A stretch of DNA of 64,000 nt from Escallonia rubra (GCA_033065855.1 JAVXUO010001502.1:1-64000), one strand, 5' to 3'; counted from the first letter of the stretch, positions 10,934 through 23,025 are shown. Notes: generated by a model from the sequence alone, not told the origin. Program-made: numbers and translations.

Positions 10934-10950
10934 TTCTCCCCACCTTAAAC
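10934..10950 (-). other. Polypurine tract
   Basis: On the minus strand GTTTAAGGTGGGGAGAA lies immediately before the TGTAAAAC start of the 3' LTR. Confidence 0.75.
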
Positions 10951-12322
10951 AAATTCCCTCCTCAGACCTAGAGCTAACTTAATATTCTTGCAAATGCTAT
11001 CTTTTTGGAGAGCATGACATGCTCCTCACAATTCAAAATACGTTTAGGTTGCTCCTCTAAGTATTTATACTTGCTAGCAAACGAAAGATGCTGAACTAAG
11101 TTACTCCAATCAAAATTCAAACAACACGAAACAAATCAAATAAATCTATAGACCAACAAGCTCCCATTGAGCCACAGTGATATATATCAAACCATAGCCT
11201 TGGTACAATCTGCAAAAAATGAACATGCTTAACTTCAAGCCTAAGGTATACCAATGTAACCGCCAATCTTCACATCAATCACATGGGACTTGAACTCTAC
11301 AAGATCCCGTGAGATCTAACTTTCCATCTTATCACCTCGATAGCCCCGTACTAGGATCTAAGTGATCAAAATCCATGCCCGTACAAAGTCACAAAAGAGT
11401 AATTCCAATACTCTCTTAATGACATTTCGCTGACAACTGAGGCAAACTAGTAACTAAAGTTTTTAAGCTATTGGTATGCTTTCTGCGTAATGCATCAATC
11501 ACCTCATTACCTTATAAATATAATAATAATTAATAAAATCGCAAATATTAATTTTTCAGAGTTGCTATTCCCACGACATCTTAATATTTCAAACACATGG
11601 TTACTCAAGGCAGCATCATACTTCGTCTTCCTGTCCATATCCTTTGACTACTAAGACCACAATATCAATGTCTAAGGCCTCACTGAAACTACAAGGATGC
11701 AACGTCTATGAGATTCATTAATCAAAATTATGAGATCGCCTATAAAGACAACTATGTTTCCCATGTATTTTTACTAATCTGACCCCAAAATCAATTCCAC
11801 AGAATAACCTTTGAAACATACTACTTTGACATAGCCAATATGGATAATCAGTTTCAACAAGCATTACACATCACACAAAAGACTGAAAACTATAAACACT
11901 ATGCTTTCATTGCTCAATCTGATGTCTCAAATCATACGAGTTCAGATTATTACCAAATCAATCACAGAGAAATGGGTCACCTTAAAAAGACCCAAAAATC
12001 TATTTTTTTTTTTAAAAACCCACCAATGTTTAGCTCTCTAAGTTACCACATCTCTTGTGTTTTGCAATCACAACATTTATTGTCTATAGCTATTATTCAA
12101 TAAAGCTATACAAAGACATCGAAAGAATTTAGTCTTGCCTTTCGATCATACTCTTTGGATTCTACAGGCAAGTAACAGATTGTCGCTTATTGCGTACTTG
12201 GCACAAATCTCACTCTTATTGTGAAACATCAAATAAATTGTCAAAAATTAATCCACCTTCTCAAAGTTTAATTTTAATCACAGATTATCTTAAGCTTAGA
12301 AGTTTAAAGAATTTCATACCTA
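10951..12322 (-). other. Non-coding interior of the minus-strand LTR element
   Basis: About 1.4 kb with no long frame on either strand and no recognisable gag/pol motif. It contains poly(A/T) tracts. An autonomous gypsy interior would be 4-5 kb, so this is a deletion derivative or a non-autonomous element. Confidence 0.6.
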
Positions 12323-12335
12323 AGCTCTGATACCC
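12323..12335 (-). other. Primer binding site (initiator Met tRNA type)
   Basis: The minus strand reads GGGTATCAGAGCT immediately after the LTR end GTGTGACA. It matches the complement of the initiator tRNA-Met 3' end (TGGTATCAGAGC) except at the first base. Confidence 0.8.
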
Positions 12336-14652
12336 TGTCACACCCCCAATTCGAAGGCGTGACTGCAATCAAAGTTCATAAAATACCTCTAACCTTCTGG
12401 TAATATCGGGTATAAATAAAGCAACTAATTCCTTTAAAACAAAATACCTCCATAAGACAACAATCTACTACAATCCACCCTCTTAAGAATCAATTACAAA
12501 ACATTTTACTAAATGCAGCGGCTAAATAAACTTACACAAATTCAATTCAATCAAATTACCCGCATCCAGGTAAAGTTCTTAAATAAAACTACAAAGTTTA
12601 ATTAGCTAAAAGGAACTCTCCAGTGCCGCCAAAAGGATAGTCACTGCTTTGACCTGTGGGAAGGATAAGGCAGAGTAAAATGGTGAGCTCGAATATCCCA
12701 GTAAGGGGCTGAGAATGACGAGATAGGAAAGCAAAGCTAATAGAATCGAACAACAATACTTGATGGTAATGAGCAAATCATATCCTTTCATCAAATGTTG
12801 AAGCAAACACAATTAAGCATTTGACCGTGAGCATATATATAGTATGCACCGAACGCTACACAACCAAAGTACATGATGATTATATTGGTCATAAAACCCA
12901 AACATTGAGCCAAACATACAAACATCAAATATATGCATACCGGTAACGTGTTAGGGGTCTATTGATCGCCAGCATACAAACAAGAGTATGTCCAAAGGAC
13001 CCTCTCAAATTTAAGAGTTGTTCAAACATAGTCAATACTAGTCTTGTCTAACACAAACTGATGTTCAACAATCGAACTGGATGGATAATACATGATGCAA
13101 AATGACCATATAGCATCAATAGGGTAAGAGTAAAGGTCAAAGCCTTTGCGTAAATTTAATCTCACAAAAGCGAACAAGAAAGGAAAAAGAACGAAGACTA
13201 CAAAGTCAATCTTTGCTCGAATGGTTTTTTATCGACCCATTCATTCAAAGGAACTTTCAATCATGACATTAACAGATTTTAAGAAAACTCAAAACATGAG
13301 AGTGAAGGAAGATTTATCAAGGTTTTCATATTATTAAGGATCATAGAAAACTGATCGACAATGAATATTCTTTAGGAAGTCGAAGGGAGGTAATATGCAC
13401 TCCAAGAACAAGAAATTTCAGCACTGACCAACATTGTTTAAAGACAATTTTGACCAAGAAATGAAAGTATTCTCACAAAACACAAAACTTAAAAGTTATA
13501 GAGGAGTACCGAAGGTTTTCAGAATGTACAAGTTCGTGTAAAACAAAGGAGAAACGATTAGTCTGCAAATCGAATTGGACTACTCTGCAATTTTAGAAAC
13601 AACACATCACTATGCAGACTAGTTTTGTACAGTGACCATTTTGAAGCAGAAACAGAAGAATCTTAGAAAACTCAAAACTACAAAGTTACAGTAGACTTGC
13701 TGAGGTTTCCAGTGTATATAAGAATCACTAGAAACCAACGAGAAATGAATATTGTATATAGTAAATCAAAGTGGCTATCAGAAACAACATATCTGCGTAA
13801 ACTAGTTTTCTGCAATGGCTGTTTTGAAGCAAGATTATGACGAATCTTGGAAAACTCAAAACTACGATGGTAAGGTAGACTTTCTAGGTTTCTATAGATA
13901 TAATAATTAAAAAAATCAATCTGTAATAAATTTTCTATAGCAAATTGAAGTGGCTGCCAGAAATCGAAAAATTCTGGACTTCTATGGGATGTATTGACTT
14001 TAAGGTCATTTTTCATTGCGCAAAACTGAGATTTGAGAAAACTTAGAACTGAAAGATTGAAGTGGTCATACCAAAGTTTTCAAAAAGTGCAAAAATACAT
14101 AAATTAGTTAGATGAGTAACGAATGACATATTGACAATCTAAATAATTCACTTACCCCAAGAAAAAGGGGACAAACCCTTACCTCATTCAAGCTAAATCT
14201 CACTATAATTGTGCCAAAATTTCTACTTACGCAAACCTAACGCCAAAATCTAAAAATTTATACTCTAGGGCTTAATCGAATTCCCGAAAAAAAAAAGGAC
14301 AATAAACAAGATAGACATGGCTAATAGTGAGAAAATCTCATACATACCAAACTAGAAGATTGAAAAACCCAAGAGAGGTGTGTGCTTATGAGAGAATTCG
14401 GAGCAAGAAGTAGCAAGAAGCAGCTGCAGAAAGGTAGCAGCATGGGGTTGTCGCAAAAGGGGGAGGACGAAGGAAGAAGATTGATTTAAATCAAGCCCTA
14501 AAATGATAAATTACAATCACCCCTCGAACTTAAGTCACTTATCAAAATGGGTCAAAAATTTTCTAATATTATGAAAATGAGGCAAACTTATCTATTTATT
14601 AATTTATTTACTTTATAGTAATAGTATATCATTGAAATTATGGGGTATTACA
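12336..14652 (-). repeat. 5' LTR, 2.3 kb, of the minus-strand element
   Basis: Bounded by TGTAATACCC at 14652 and GTGTGACA at 12336 (TG...CA), followed by the primer binding site. Similar end sequences recur in the LTR at 60947-63369, so the two belong to related families. Confidence 0.82.
13275..14110. repeat. Degenerate ~190-bp tandem repeats inside the LTR
   Basis: The landmark AGAAAACTCAAAAC or close variants recurs at about 13281, 13473, 13663, 13847 and 14034, spaced 184-192 bp. Neighbouring blocks (CAAAGTGGCTATCAGAAAC, ACTAGTTTTCTGCAATGGCT) recur in the same order. There are four to five diverged units. Confidence 0.7.
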
Positions 14653-16150
14653 CCCATATCCGACTGATGCCTACTTCATCCATTTCGCTTAGATTTTGGC
14701 TACATAATGCAGTTGGTCACTTTAGCACTCTGTTATATTCTTTATATATTGGAGGTGGCCTGTACAGTGAATCCAGAAAGGGTATTACTTCTCTTCTTAC
14801 CATTTGTAACCTTCAACTGGTTTTGACCTTTAATTTTCAAACGTGGGCAAAAATTAATAGTCGATTCTTAGGAGTAAATCTTTGGCGAAGGACACTTGGA
14901 TATCATCCCTGGTGGAACAAATGACCGCTCACCACTTAAGGGATAATGCAATTGCAATCTAGCTAGGGTGTGCAAACCAAATATAATTGTTGCTAAGTAT
15001 GAAATCTTGGACATCACTTTTAAAAATATTAGATCTCTTGATAAAAAGCCAATAAAAAACATCAGATTTATATCACCGAGTAACCAATAGTTTCATTAGA
15101 CTGGGAGTTAGTGCGTTTGTCATTTCATTTGCCTGCAATGTAGTATGAGGCTTACACAAAGCACATTCTGCTAGGAAATGGAATAATTGAACAATACCCT
15201 TGAATTTAAGGGATCATCCCAATGGAGGACAGACATTTGGCATAATATTACTTATGCCCGTCGATCAAACGGGATACAACTATGCACAACCAATTAATTA
15301 AACGCATAGAAAGGAAGCTCTTCGTCTGAGAGATTTCCTTGAGAGCTTTGGGAGTTTGCTTTCTACAAAATGGTTGACTTTGGGATATTTTCTCTGCTGC
15401 TCTCTATCCTATCCTTGCTTCTGTTGTAAACAAATGGATCACTCAAGCTCACACTTTGTTGCACTCAAACTCATACACTCACTTATATGAGGAGGACATG
15501 GAGAGAACTTGAAGAGAACACATAATATACCTTAAAATTTTATCTCATAGTTCTTCCTCTCCTTTCACTTGCATCATCTTACACATTTTTATAGTACTTC
15601 TAAGTAACTCCTAGATATGTAATAAATATACCACTAACCCACTATTTCAACAATATAATAGCCACTACTTCCACTAACACATAACAATAATGCACTTGTA
15701 ACTTATGCACCCACTAAGACATAACTTAATAACCCACTAACATGTCACATTAATCACCACTCTAAAAAACTAAATCAAGTTTATTTTTCGACAGCTTCCT
15801 TGTTAGTCTTATGGTTAATGCAAATCACTTATCCTGTTTTGTTCTTCTTCTGAATCCATCAATATTCTCTCCGTCTATTTATTCTCTTTACTTTATACTA
15901 CGAAGTTCATCCTAACATTGCCTTTTCCTTCTTTCCTTTCTGAACAAATAAACTGCCTTCTTCCTTATAGGCAGTGTTTCGTTCTCTCTGCCAATCAGCC
16001 TTTTGACATGAATGAACTAAAAAACCTGACAAGCTTTTTCCTGGGTAAAATGATAATTAACTAATTATTTTCCGAGAGAGAAACTTTTTGGAATGAATTC
16101 CAATATTTGAAATCAAGTGTTTTGGCTACTTTAATTGGGAAATTTTTTTT
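14653..16150. other. AT-rich stretch without recognised genes
   Basis: The open frame at 14640-14924 starts inside the LTR end and matches nothing I know. A minus-strand stretch around 15750-15420 has an LTR/promoter flavour (CTATAAAAATGTG near 15590, repeated TTAGTGGGT words) but I could not find paired ends. Confidence 0.4.
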
Positions 16151-16880
16151 TTTAATACCAAGTGTCATTCTTCTGAGTATGATATTGTGTCACATTAAAA
16201 ATCGTGTGACGTCAACTTTCAAATCATATTATCTTTCAAGATACTATAGATTAAGAGGGGTCACGGTCAGAGCTGAAGTAAGTTTCTTTTTTTTGTGCAA
16301 TTATATGCTCATTGTTAAAGGCGAGATGTTAATTTTCAGCTGCTTCTCTTGATCACACTTAATCAATAATAGTTACAATTATTAAATAAAAAAAAAGATC
16401 TTTGATACCAAGTGTCATTTTTCTAAGTATGTTACTGTATCACATCAAAAATCGTGTGACGCCAACTTTCAAATCACACCATCTTTGAAGATATTATAGA
16501 TTAAGAGGGGTCACGGTCAGAACAAGCCAAAGTAACTTTCTTTATTTTGTGCAATTATATGCTCATTGTTAAAGGCGAGATGTTAATTTTCAGCTACTTC
16601 TCTTTATCACACTTAATCAATAATAGTTACAAGTGACAAAAAAAAACTTTGATATCAAGTGTCATTCTTCTAAGTATGTTACTGTGTCACATCAAAAATC
16701 GTTTGATGCCAACTTTCAAATCATATTATCTTTGAGGATACTATAAATTAAGAGGGGTCACAGTCAGAACAAGCCAAAGTAACTTTCTTTTTCTTTATTT
16801 TGTGCAATTATATGCTCATTGTAAAGGCGAGATGTTAATTTTCAGCTACGTCACTTAATCAATAATAGCTACAATTTTAA
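16151..16880. repeat. Three tandem copies of a ~250-bp unit
   Basis: Copies start near 16151, 16401 and 16648 with TTTGATACCAAGTGTCATTC-type words. They share TTAAGAGGGGTCACGGTCAG, GTGCAATTATATGCTCATTG and AAGGCGAGATGTTAATTTTC. Each is separated by an A-rich run. Confidence 0.93.
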
Positions 16881-17421
16881 GAAAATGCATTACATATATA
16901 AAAAATTTCTGTTAGCTGATGTGCTTCTATTATTGATTAGAGAGATCTCTAGTCAATTTTAATTATGGCTATCTTTGTCATATTTCTTGTCAAATTACTA
17001 AGAACCCCAACACTAAGATCCACNTCCATAGTCTATATACATATACTGATTTTTTTAATCTTTTTATATGCTGGAAAGGAAAACTATTGAGAAAAATAGT
17101 CTATATACATATGAGAAAAATATTAGTCAAAGAATATTGCACTCAAATTAAGTCATTCCAATTTTAGAGTTTTGCTTATAAGGAAAACTGAGGTTAAAGC
17201 TTTGCAACCTATAGAAGTCATCTGAGAGTTTTCAACGTCGCACCACACATTAACTTTGAAGGTTATGAGTGATCATACTCTTGTTGATGTTCTGTGTCTA
17301 TGATTTCGTTTGTATCAAGCGCTTTGGTTCATGAAAATGAGACAAAATCTTCCGGATGGTGTGCTTATTAATAGGTGATGGCGGTGTGCTCAATCTAAAG
17401 TAATCCATGACCCCAGAAGTA
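16881..17421. other. AT-rich stretch, nothing recognised
   Basis: No open frame or repeat of note. One ambiguous base (n) at 17024. Confidence 0.5.
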
Positions 17422-17575
17422 GTCGGCAATTTGGCAGTGATTATGTTGCCGTTTATACTGCGGTAGGGATTGGTCGTCAGAAATAAATAAAGAATGTTGT
17501 CGGCAATTTTGCAGTGATTATATTGCCGGTGATACTGCGGTAGGGATTGGTCGTCATAAATAAATAAAGAATGTC
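17422..17575. repeat. Tandem duplication, 77-bp period
   Basis: Two copies starting at 17422 and 17499 share GTCGGCAATTT, CAGTGATTAT and CTGCGGTAGGGATTGGTCGT. From 17576 to 17967 I see no feature. Confidence 0.88.
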
Positions 17576-17963
17576 GTTAAAATTTATTAGTTTCTTTTTA
17601 CAGGTGTACTTTAATTGGGTTCACGTAATAAAAAGACACTCAATTTTTTTTTTTTAGCTCTCTATCCCGTAGTTGACACTCAAAATTTCACTAAGCCTTT
17701 TCTGTTAATATACTTGAGCTATTTAACTTTACAAAACGCAAACAAAATGGACTATACCACCACACCATGAAGGTCTCGTGCAACAAGTAATTGTCATAAT
17801 AATAAATTGTATACTTGTATCTCTAGAGTTAATTTTTATTTCGTGTTCCGCGTAAAGTGTTAATATTTTTCTTTCTATAGTTGTCATGCAAAAACTTCTC
17901 GTGCACGGAGCTGTAATAGTTTCTTTTGACTTACTTCATCATGTCTCTATTAACTGGATAGGC

Positions 17964-17967
<4 letters not shown>

Positions 17968-18033
<66 letters not shown>
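17968..18033. repeat. (TA)n microsatellite, left flank of E1
   Basis: About 33 uninterrupted TA dinucleotides directly abut the GGGAGTTGATCC terminus of E1. Confidence 0.95.
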
Positions 18034-18035
<2 letters not shown>

Positions 18036-18323
18036 GAGTTGATCCGTTGAGAGCGCTAGCAAAATAGGAGAAGTTGCAAGCGTGATCTGATCGTCCATCC
18101 TGAAAGATGGACGGCCCAGATTGCGCCTTTTTCAAAAACTGTCAGACGTCCGCCATACAGTGTCGCGGACGGGTTTTTTTTTTACCTTTTTGTCCGTCCG
18201 CACCTCTCCGCTTCACTGTGTAGTGGACAACATTAAAGTCCTGATGGGAGACAGCGAAAAGACGTCCGCTATACAGTGTAGCGGACGTCCCCTAGACTGA
18301 TACCTGTCAGGGCCTGTCCCGTC
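18034..18323 (+). repeat. E1 left terminal inverted repeat
   Basis: Pairs with 20227-19939 over its whole length, including AGCGCTAGCAAAATAGGAGA, the CCATCCTGAAAGATGG hairpin and the palindrome at 18261-18289. Confidence 0.92.
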
Positions 18324-18912
18324 AGTCCTTTTCGGCAATGACGGTTATCTTGTCCTTATCTGTCTCGTCAACAATATCCGCTACACAGTGTAGCGGATGT
18401 TATAGCCATCCGCAGAAAGAAAGTCTCCAACACTGTGGACAGCCCCACAGAATACATGGCCAAGCAGAAAGGTGCACAGCTAAGGATCTCACGTCATAGT
18501 GGTGCAGATCATTGTCTGCAACTTGGACCAAAAAATGGTTGGCACGAACCAGACACTTAGTTCCAACCTTCCCGAACCCCGGCCTAAGCGGAGGCCTTAT
18601 GTCCGCTATATAGTAGAGCTAGACATTGTAGCGTAATGCTGTTTTAATAAATTGGCGCCCGAAGACTTGTTTTAGCGACGGAATCAACAATCTCAATATC
18701 GATAAACAATAAATTGGATCCGTACGATTCACCTGAAGACTTGTTTTAGCGACAGAATCAACAATCTCAATATCGATAAACAATAAATAACGTACGATTC
18801 ACAGTATTCGGGCCATCTCAATATATCGAGGGAATCTCAAACGGCACAATTAAGCGAGAAAAAATTCGGAAACATAATGAACAAGAACATAATTTTTTTT
18901 ATTCCTAATAAA

Positions 18913-19380
18913 TTAGGGTTCACATTGGGGGAAAGAAATTTTTTCACAAGCGCTCCGATCAAATATTACAACTTGAAAATCCCACCACCCAAGGTGTTCA
19001 AACACTACAAAGTCTCCGAGGTCGAGGCCATGCTGATGCACGAAGACGTTCCAACCCTCTGCGAATTGCTTTTTTTGGGGTTGGCCGGGCTTTAGCTTGA
19101 TTTCAACCTGCCATGCCCCCTTGCGGCTATATAATCTTGCACTGTCATAAATTGTTGTAAATTGATTGGTAAAGGCTTCGGTATGTCCTAACAAACACAA
19201 TACAAAAAATAGGTTAGTTTTTAACCAAAAGATCAAACTTTTAACACACGAAAATACAGAGAAAGAGGGATGGCTTACAAGTTCATTCTCAAATCCAGGC
19301 ATCATGACTTTGAAAAAGTGTTTGCCTGCCAGGTGCATGTTGCCAATAAAATCGTAGGTGGTCTCCGATCCAGAAGCCAT
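18913..19380 (-). pseudogene. B3 (REM-type) DNA-binding domain gene fragment captured in E1
   Basis: B3 domains bind DNA in plant transcription factors. From ATG 19380 the minus strand reads into HFFKVMMPGFENEL, the usual first strand of REM-type B3 domains. An intron-like insert (GTAAGCC near 19278 to TTGTTAG near 19188) comes next. After that follow LYSRKGAWQVEIK, FAEGWNVFVHQHGLDLGDFV, VFEHLGWWDFQVVIFD and EKISFP, the rest of one B3 domain. Exon phases do not join cleanly, so exact splice sites are uncertain. The upstream frame to 19476 is a 45-bp tandem duplication rich in Thr/Ser/Pro and probably not coding. Only one B3 domain is present, whereas many REM proteins have several. The fragment lies wholly between the TIRs. 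Confidence 0.8.
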
Positions 19381-19584
19381 CGAGGTCGGCGATGAGGGGA
19401 GGACGGTGGTGTCGCCAGAGATGTGGGTGGTCGGCGTTGAGGGGAGGACGGTGGTGTCGTCGGAGATGTGGGTCACCGGAGATGGGGTAGCGGCTTGGGT
19501 TAGATGTTCGAGACAGAGAGAGAATATAGCGGACTGATAAAAGTTGATTGCCCGATCTGATTAATATATATAATAGGATAGAGT

Positions 19585-19870
19585 TATCCGCTACATTGTA
19601 TAGCGGACATAAAAAAAGACCAAAAGTTTTTCTGCCATACATACCGTCCGCTACGTTGTATAGCGGACATAAATGAAGACCAAAAAATTAGGGCTCTGCA
19701 TAGCTGTCCGCTACATTGTATAGCTCGGACATAAAAGAAGACCAAAAGTTTTTCTGTCATACCGTCCGCTACATTGTATATCAGACATAAAAGAAGACCA
19801 AAAAAATTAGGGCTCTACATATCCGTCCACTACATTGTATATGAGAAATAAAGTCCGCGATACTGTATAG
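19585..19870. repeat. Palindrome cluster inside E1
   Basis: Five to six copies of TCCGCTACA..TGTATAGCGGACA, each followed by an AAAGAAGACCAAAA block, spaced about 60-75 bp. The last copies are decayed. They resemble the palindrome array at 50850-58270 in layout. Confidence 0.85.
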
Positions 19871-19938
19871 CAAAAATTATTCCTGACACTCTGACACGTG
19901 CAGAAATAAAGACCTGACAACAGACTTTCTTCCCTTTC

Positions 19939-20227
19939 GACGGGACAGGCCCTGACAGGTGTCAGCCTAGGGGACGTCCGCTACACTGTATAGCGGACGT
20001 CTTTTCGCTGTCTCCCATCAGGACTTTAATGTTGTCCGCTACACAGTCTAGCGGACAGGCACGGAGGGGCAAAAAGGTAAAAAAAAAACCGTCCGCAACA
20101 CTGTATGGCGGACGTCTGACAGTTTTCAAAAAAGGCGCGATCTGGGCTGTCCATCTTTCAGGATGGACGGTCAGATCGCGCTTGTAACTTCTCCTATTTT
20201 GCTAACGCTCTCAACGGATCAGCTCCC
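19939..20227 (-). repeat. E1 right terminal inverted repeat
   Basis: Inverse of 18034-18323 with scattered substitutions; ends CAGCTCCC immediately before a 15-bp TA run. Confidence 0.92.
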
Positions 20228-20242
20228 TATATATATATATAT
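20228..20242. repeat. 15-bp TA spacer between E1 and M1
   Basis: Only TATATATATATATAT separates the two elements. Confidence 0.95.
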
Positions 20243-20448
20243 GGGAGCTGATAAAATGATAGCGCTAGCAACTTAACCCAAGTTGCTAGCGCGATCTGGC
20301 CGTCCACGGGCGAGAATGGACGGCCAGATCACGCGCCACAACAACAAATTTTTTCACATGTAGCGGACGGTAAATTATCGTCCGCTACATTATGTAGCGG
20401 ACGGCCAAACAGCGCTAGCAACTTGCTAGCACTATCAACAGATCAACT

Positions 20449-20451
<3 letters not shown>
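20243..20451. mobile_element. M1: 209-bp MITE related to E1/E3
   Basis: Starts GGGAGCTGATAAAATGATAG and ends CTATCAACAGATCAACTCCC, imperfect TIRs. It carries AGCGCTAGCAACTT near both ends, a GTCCAC...GGAC hairpin and one CCGCTACA...TGTAGCGG palindrome at about 20379-20403. It is flanked on both sides by TA repeats. No coding capacity. Confidence 0.82.

Positions 20452-20494
<43 letters not shown>
20452..20494. repeat. (TA)n between M1 and E2
   Basis: 43 bp of TA repeat abutting the ends of both elements. Confidence 0.95.
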
Positions 20495-20496
<2 letters not shown>

Positions 20497-20589
20497 GGTT
20501 CGATACACACCCACCGGTGGGAAAAAAAAAATTTCCCACCGAATCGCTGGACTTTCAACCGATTGTATAAAAAAAAATGGCTGGACTGG

Positions 20590-20757
20590 GCCCTGGAGGG
20601 CCGCGATTGGCCTTGGGCCAATCGCGTGACTGTCGTGCGATTGGGCCCAAAGCCAATCGGCCGACAGTCAGGCGATTGGCCTTGGGCCAATCGCATGATT
20701 GTTTGGGCCAATCGCCTGACTGTCAGCCGATTGGCTTTGGCCCAATCGCTGGCAGTC
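20590..20757. repeat. CCAATCGC hairpin cluster, left arm
   Basis: Repeated inverted pairs of GCGATTGG and CCAATCGC separated by GACTGTCxGxC words. The mirror cluster is at about 26637-26798. It could fold into several short hairpins. Confidence 0.88.
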
Positions 20758-21238
20758 CAATTTTTTTTTTTGGCCTTTTTGGCCTGCCCCTTTTTGGCCT
20801 GCCCCTCCCCCCGTCCAGTTTCTTTTTTTATTTTTTGGCCTGCCCCCAGTCCAGTTTCCCTCCATTTTTTTTTATCCAGCCTCCCCCGTGGCCCCCACCT
20901 CTTCCCCCCCCCCCACGTGTCCCCACCCCCTCCCTTGGCCCCCCCTCCCCCTTCGGGGCAGTCACCCAAATTTCCCCTTGGCCCCCACCCCTCTTCCCCC
21001 TCCCCACTTGTTTATTTCCCCCCCCCCCCCTAGGCCCCCACCCCCCTCCCCACTTGTCCAAATTTTTTCCCAGACCCCCACCCCATTCCCCACTTGTCCA
21101 ATTTTTTCCCTAGACCCCCACCCCCCCTTCGGCAGACCTTCCTCCCTCCAATTTGCTTGTTTGTTTTGGCCGCCACCCCTCTTCGACAAATGGCACAACA
21201 TCAGTTGGCCCCCCCCTCCCACGGCTCACTTTTCTGTC

Positions 21239-21245
21239 TATAAAA
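21239..21245 (+). promoter_or_regulatory. Inward-facing TATA box in E2 left arm
   Basis: TATAAAA in the context CTGTCTATAAAAACCC lies after the C-rich tract. About 165 nt downstream a strong donor (ACAA|GTAAGTATTT) occurs at 21410/21411, as for a spliced leader exon. Activity is inferred. Confidence 0.5.
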
Positions 21246-21759
21246 ACCCTCTTCCCCCGAATTATTTCTTACACTCTCATCAGTCTCCCTATCTCACCTA
21301 CATAATCTCCACAACAATACGAGCGAAAATTTTTTTACGCTAGAAGATGGTGGATAACCTCTAGAAGAAGATCGGTGGATTTCTTCGTCATTTTTTTCAA
21401 GTCAAAACAAGTAAGTATTTTGAATTTTCTTATAATTCAATGTTAATTTAAATTGTTGTTACGCTTAAATTGTTCTTACCATAGCCTAAATATCGTGTTT
21501 AGGGCGTCAAAATTACGTTTTTACAAATCGGGGTATTACATTCGAAAGATTCGAAAATAGCGATTTTTTAGGCCGTCAAAATTATGATTTTTCACGAATT
21601 TATAAAAAATAGCTAGAGCTAGATTTTGCCAAAGTGCAAAAGTTATTTTTAAAAGATCTGTATCAGGTAAAAATTTCAGATTTTTTCAAATACTGGAAAG
21701 GGGTTAACTGATACGCGCAACCTTGTAACTTCGCAGTGTAATTTAAAATATCAAGCTAG

Positions 21760-23025
21760 CGCGATTTCGCGCGAAACTTTTTTGAGAACCCTAGGATGTT
21801 GGAAAGTTCCATTCTCCAGGAATTCGGGCCATTCCGAAGCCGGTAGCAATTTTTTGCCGAACGGGCTTTTAAGCGCTCGATCCGGACACCGGTTCGGGAT
21901 TTTTTGACAAAAAATCCCTAAAATGCTTTTTAGATCAAGGATGGACTCAGCAACCTTAGAATAGCGTATTAAAGCACTTTTGAGATTTTTCCCGATGCCA
22001 GGGGGCATTTTGGTAATTCGCCGCCCGATAGGGGTATTTTCGTAATTTTGCCCCTTTCAACTTTTTCGAATGACTGCTCAGTCCGTAAATGTAAGCAAAC
22101 CCTAGCCAAGGCGGGAAGTTCCATTCCCCACGAATTCGGGCCATTCCGAAGCCGGTAGCAATTTTTTGCCGAACGGGCTTTTAAGCGCTCGATCCGGACA
22201 CCGGTTCGGGATTTTTTGACGAAAAATCCCTAAAATGCTTTTTAGATCAAGGATGGACTCAGCAACCTTAGAATAGCGTCTTAAATCACTTTTGAGATTT
22301 TTCCCGATGCCAGGGGGCATTTTGGTAATTCGCCGCCCGATAGGGGTATTTTCGTAATTTCACGCTGTCAACTTTTTCGAGCGTCAATACTGTCTGTAAA
22401 TGTAAGCAAACCCTAGCAAAGATGGGAAGTTCCATTCCCCACGAATTCGTGCCATTCCGAAGCCGGTAGCAATTTTTTGCCTATGCAACTTTTAATCGCT
22501 CGATCCGGACACCGGTTCGGGATTTTTTAACGAAAATTCCCTAAAATGCTTTCTAGATCAAGGATGAACTCAGAAACCTTAGAATAGCGTCTTAAAGCAC
22601 TTTTGAGATTTTTCCCGATGCCAGGGGGCATTTTCGTAATTCGCCGCCCGACAGGGGTATTTTCGTAATTTTGCCCCTTTCAACTTTTTCGAATGACTGC
22701 TCAGTCCGTAAATGCAAGCAAACCCTAGCCAAGGCGGGAAGTTCCATTCCCCACGAATTCGGGCCATTCCGAAGCCGATAGCAATTTTTTGCCTATGAAA
22801 CTTTTAAGCGCTCGATCCGGACACCAGTTCGGGATTTTTTGACGAAAAATCCCTAAAATGCTTTTTAGATCAAGGATGGACTCAGAAACCTTAGAATAGC
22901 GTCTTAAAGCACTTTTGAGATTTTTCCCGATGCCAGGGGCATTTTCGTAATTCGCCGCCCGACAGGGGTATTTTCGTAATTTTTCCCCTTTCAACTTTTT
23001 CGAATGACTGCTCAGTCCGTAAATG
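21760..23025. repeat. Four tandem 312-bp units, left arm of E2
   Basis: The landmark ATTCGGGCCATTCCGAAGCC recurs near 21821, 22134, 22446 and 22757. Each unit includes CGATCCGGACACCGGTTCGG and GGGTATTTTCGTAATT. The units resemble part of the LTR at 58893-60946, so they look LTR-derived. Short frames inside recur with the repeat and are not genes. Confidence 0.93.

Larger units (their letters stand above)
10419..14652 (-). mobile_element. Minus-strand LTR retrotransposon, internally deleted, 3' LTR truncated
   Basis: Reading on the minus strand: 5' LTR (14652 to 12336) starting TGTAATACCCCAT and ending GGGTGTGACA; primer binding site; 1.4 kb of interior without recognisable gag or pol; purine tract; then a 3' LTR starting TGTAAAACCCCAT at 10933 and running only to about 10419. 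The two LTR starts match over about 510 bp with obvious substitutions, so the insertion is old. LTR size and end sequences fit a Ty3/gypsy element; the lineage cannot be set without pol. Confidence 0.8.
18034..20227. mobile_element. E1: MULE-like TIR element in (TA)n carrying a B3 gene fragment
   Basis: Terminal inverted repeats of about 290 bp (18034-18323 and 19939-20227) start GGGAGTTGATCC / GGGAGCTGATCC and remain highly similar. Each arm holds a CGTCCATCC...GGATGGACG hairpin and CCGCTACA...TGTAGCGG palindromes. Both ends abut TA repeats, so the target duplication cannot be measured. Long TIRs, G-rich ends and a captured host gene piece suggest a Mutator-like (Pack-MULE) element; superfamily assignment is inference. 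Internal 74-bp direct repeats lie at 18661 and 18735. Confidence 0.8.
20495..23025 (+). repeat. E2 left inverted arm
   Basis: Inverse of the right arm across its length, from the GGGGTTCGAT end to a point just after the fourth 312-bp unit. The frames seen in its C-rich part (20560-21340) encode only Pro/Gly-rich low-complexity peptides. Confidence 0.9.

Noticed and set aside
20560..21343. Pro-rich frames of 150-180 codons in the E2 left arm and their mirrors at 26079-27021
   Set aside because: They come from C/T-rich low-complexity DNA, appear in several overlapping frames and are not conserved between arms.
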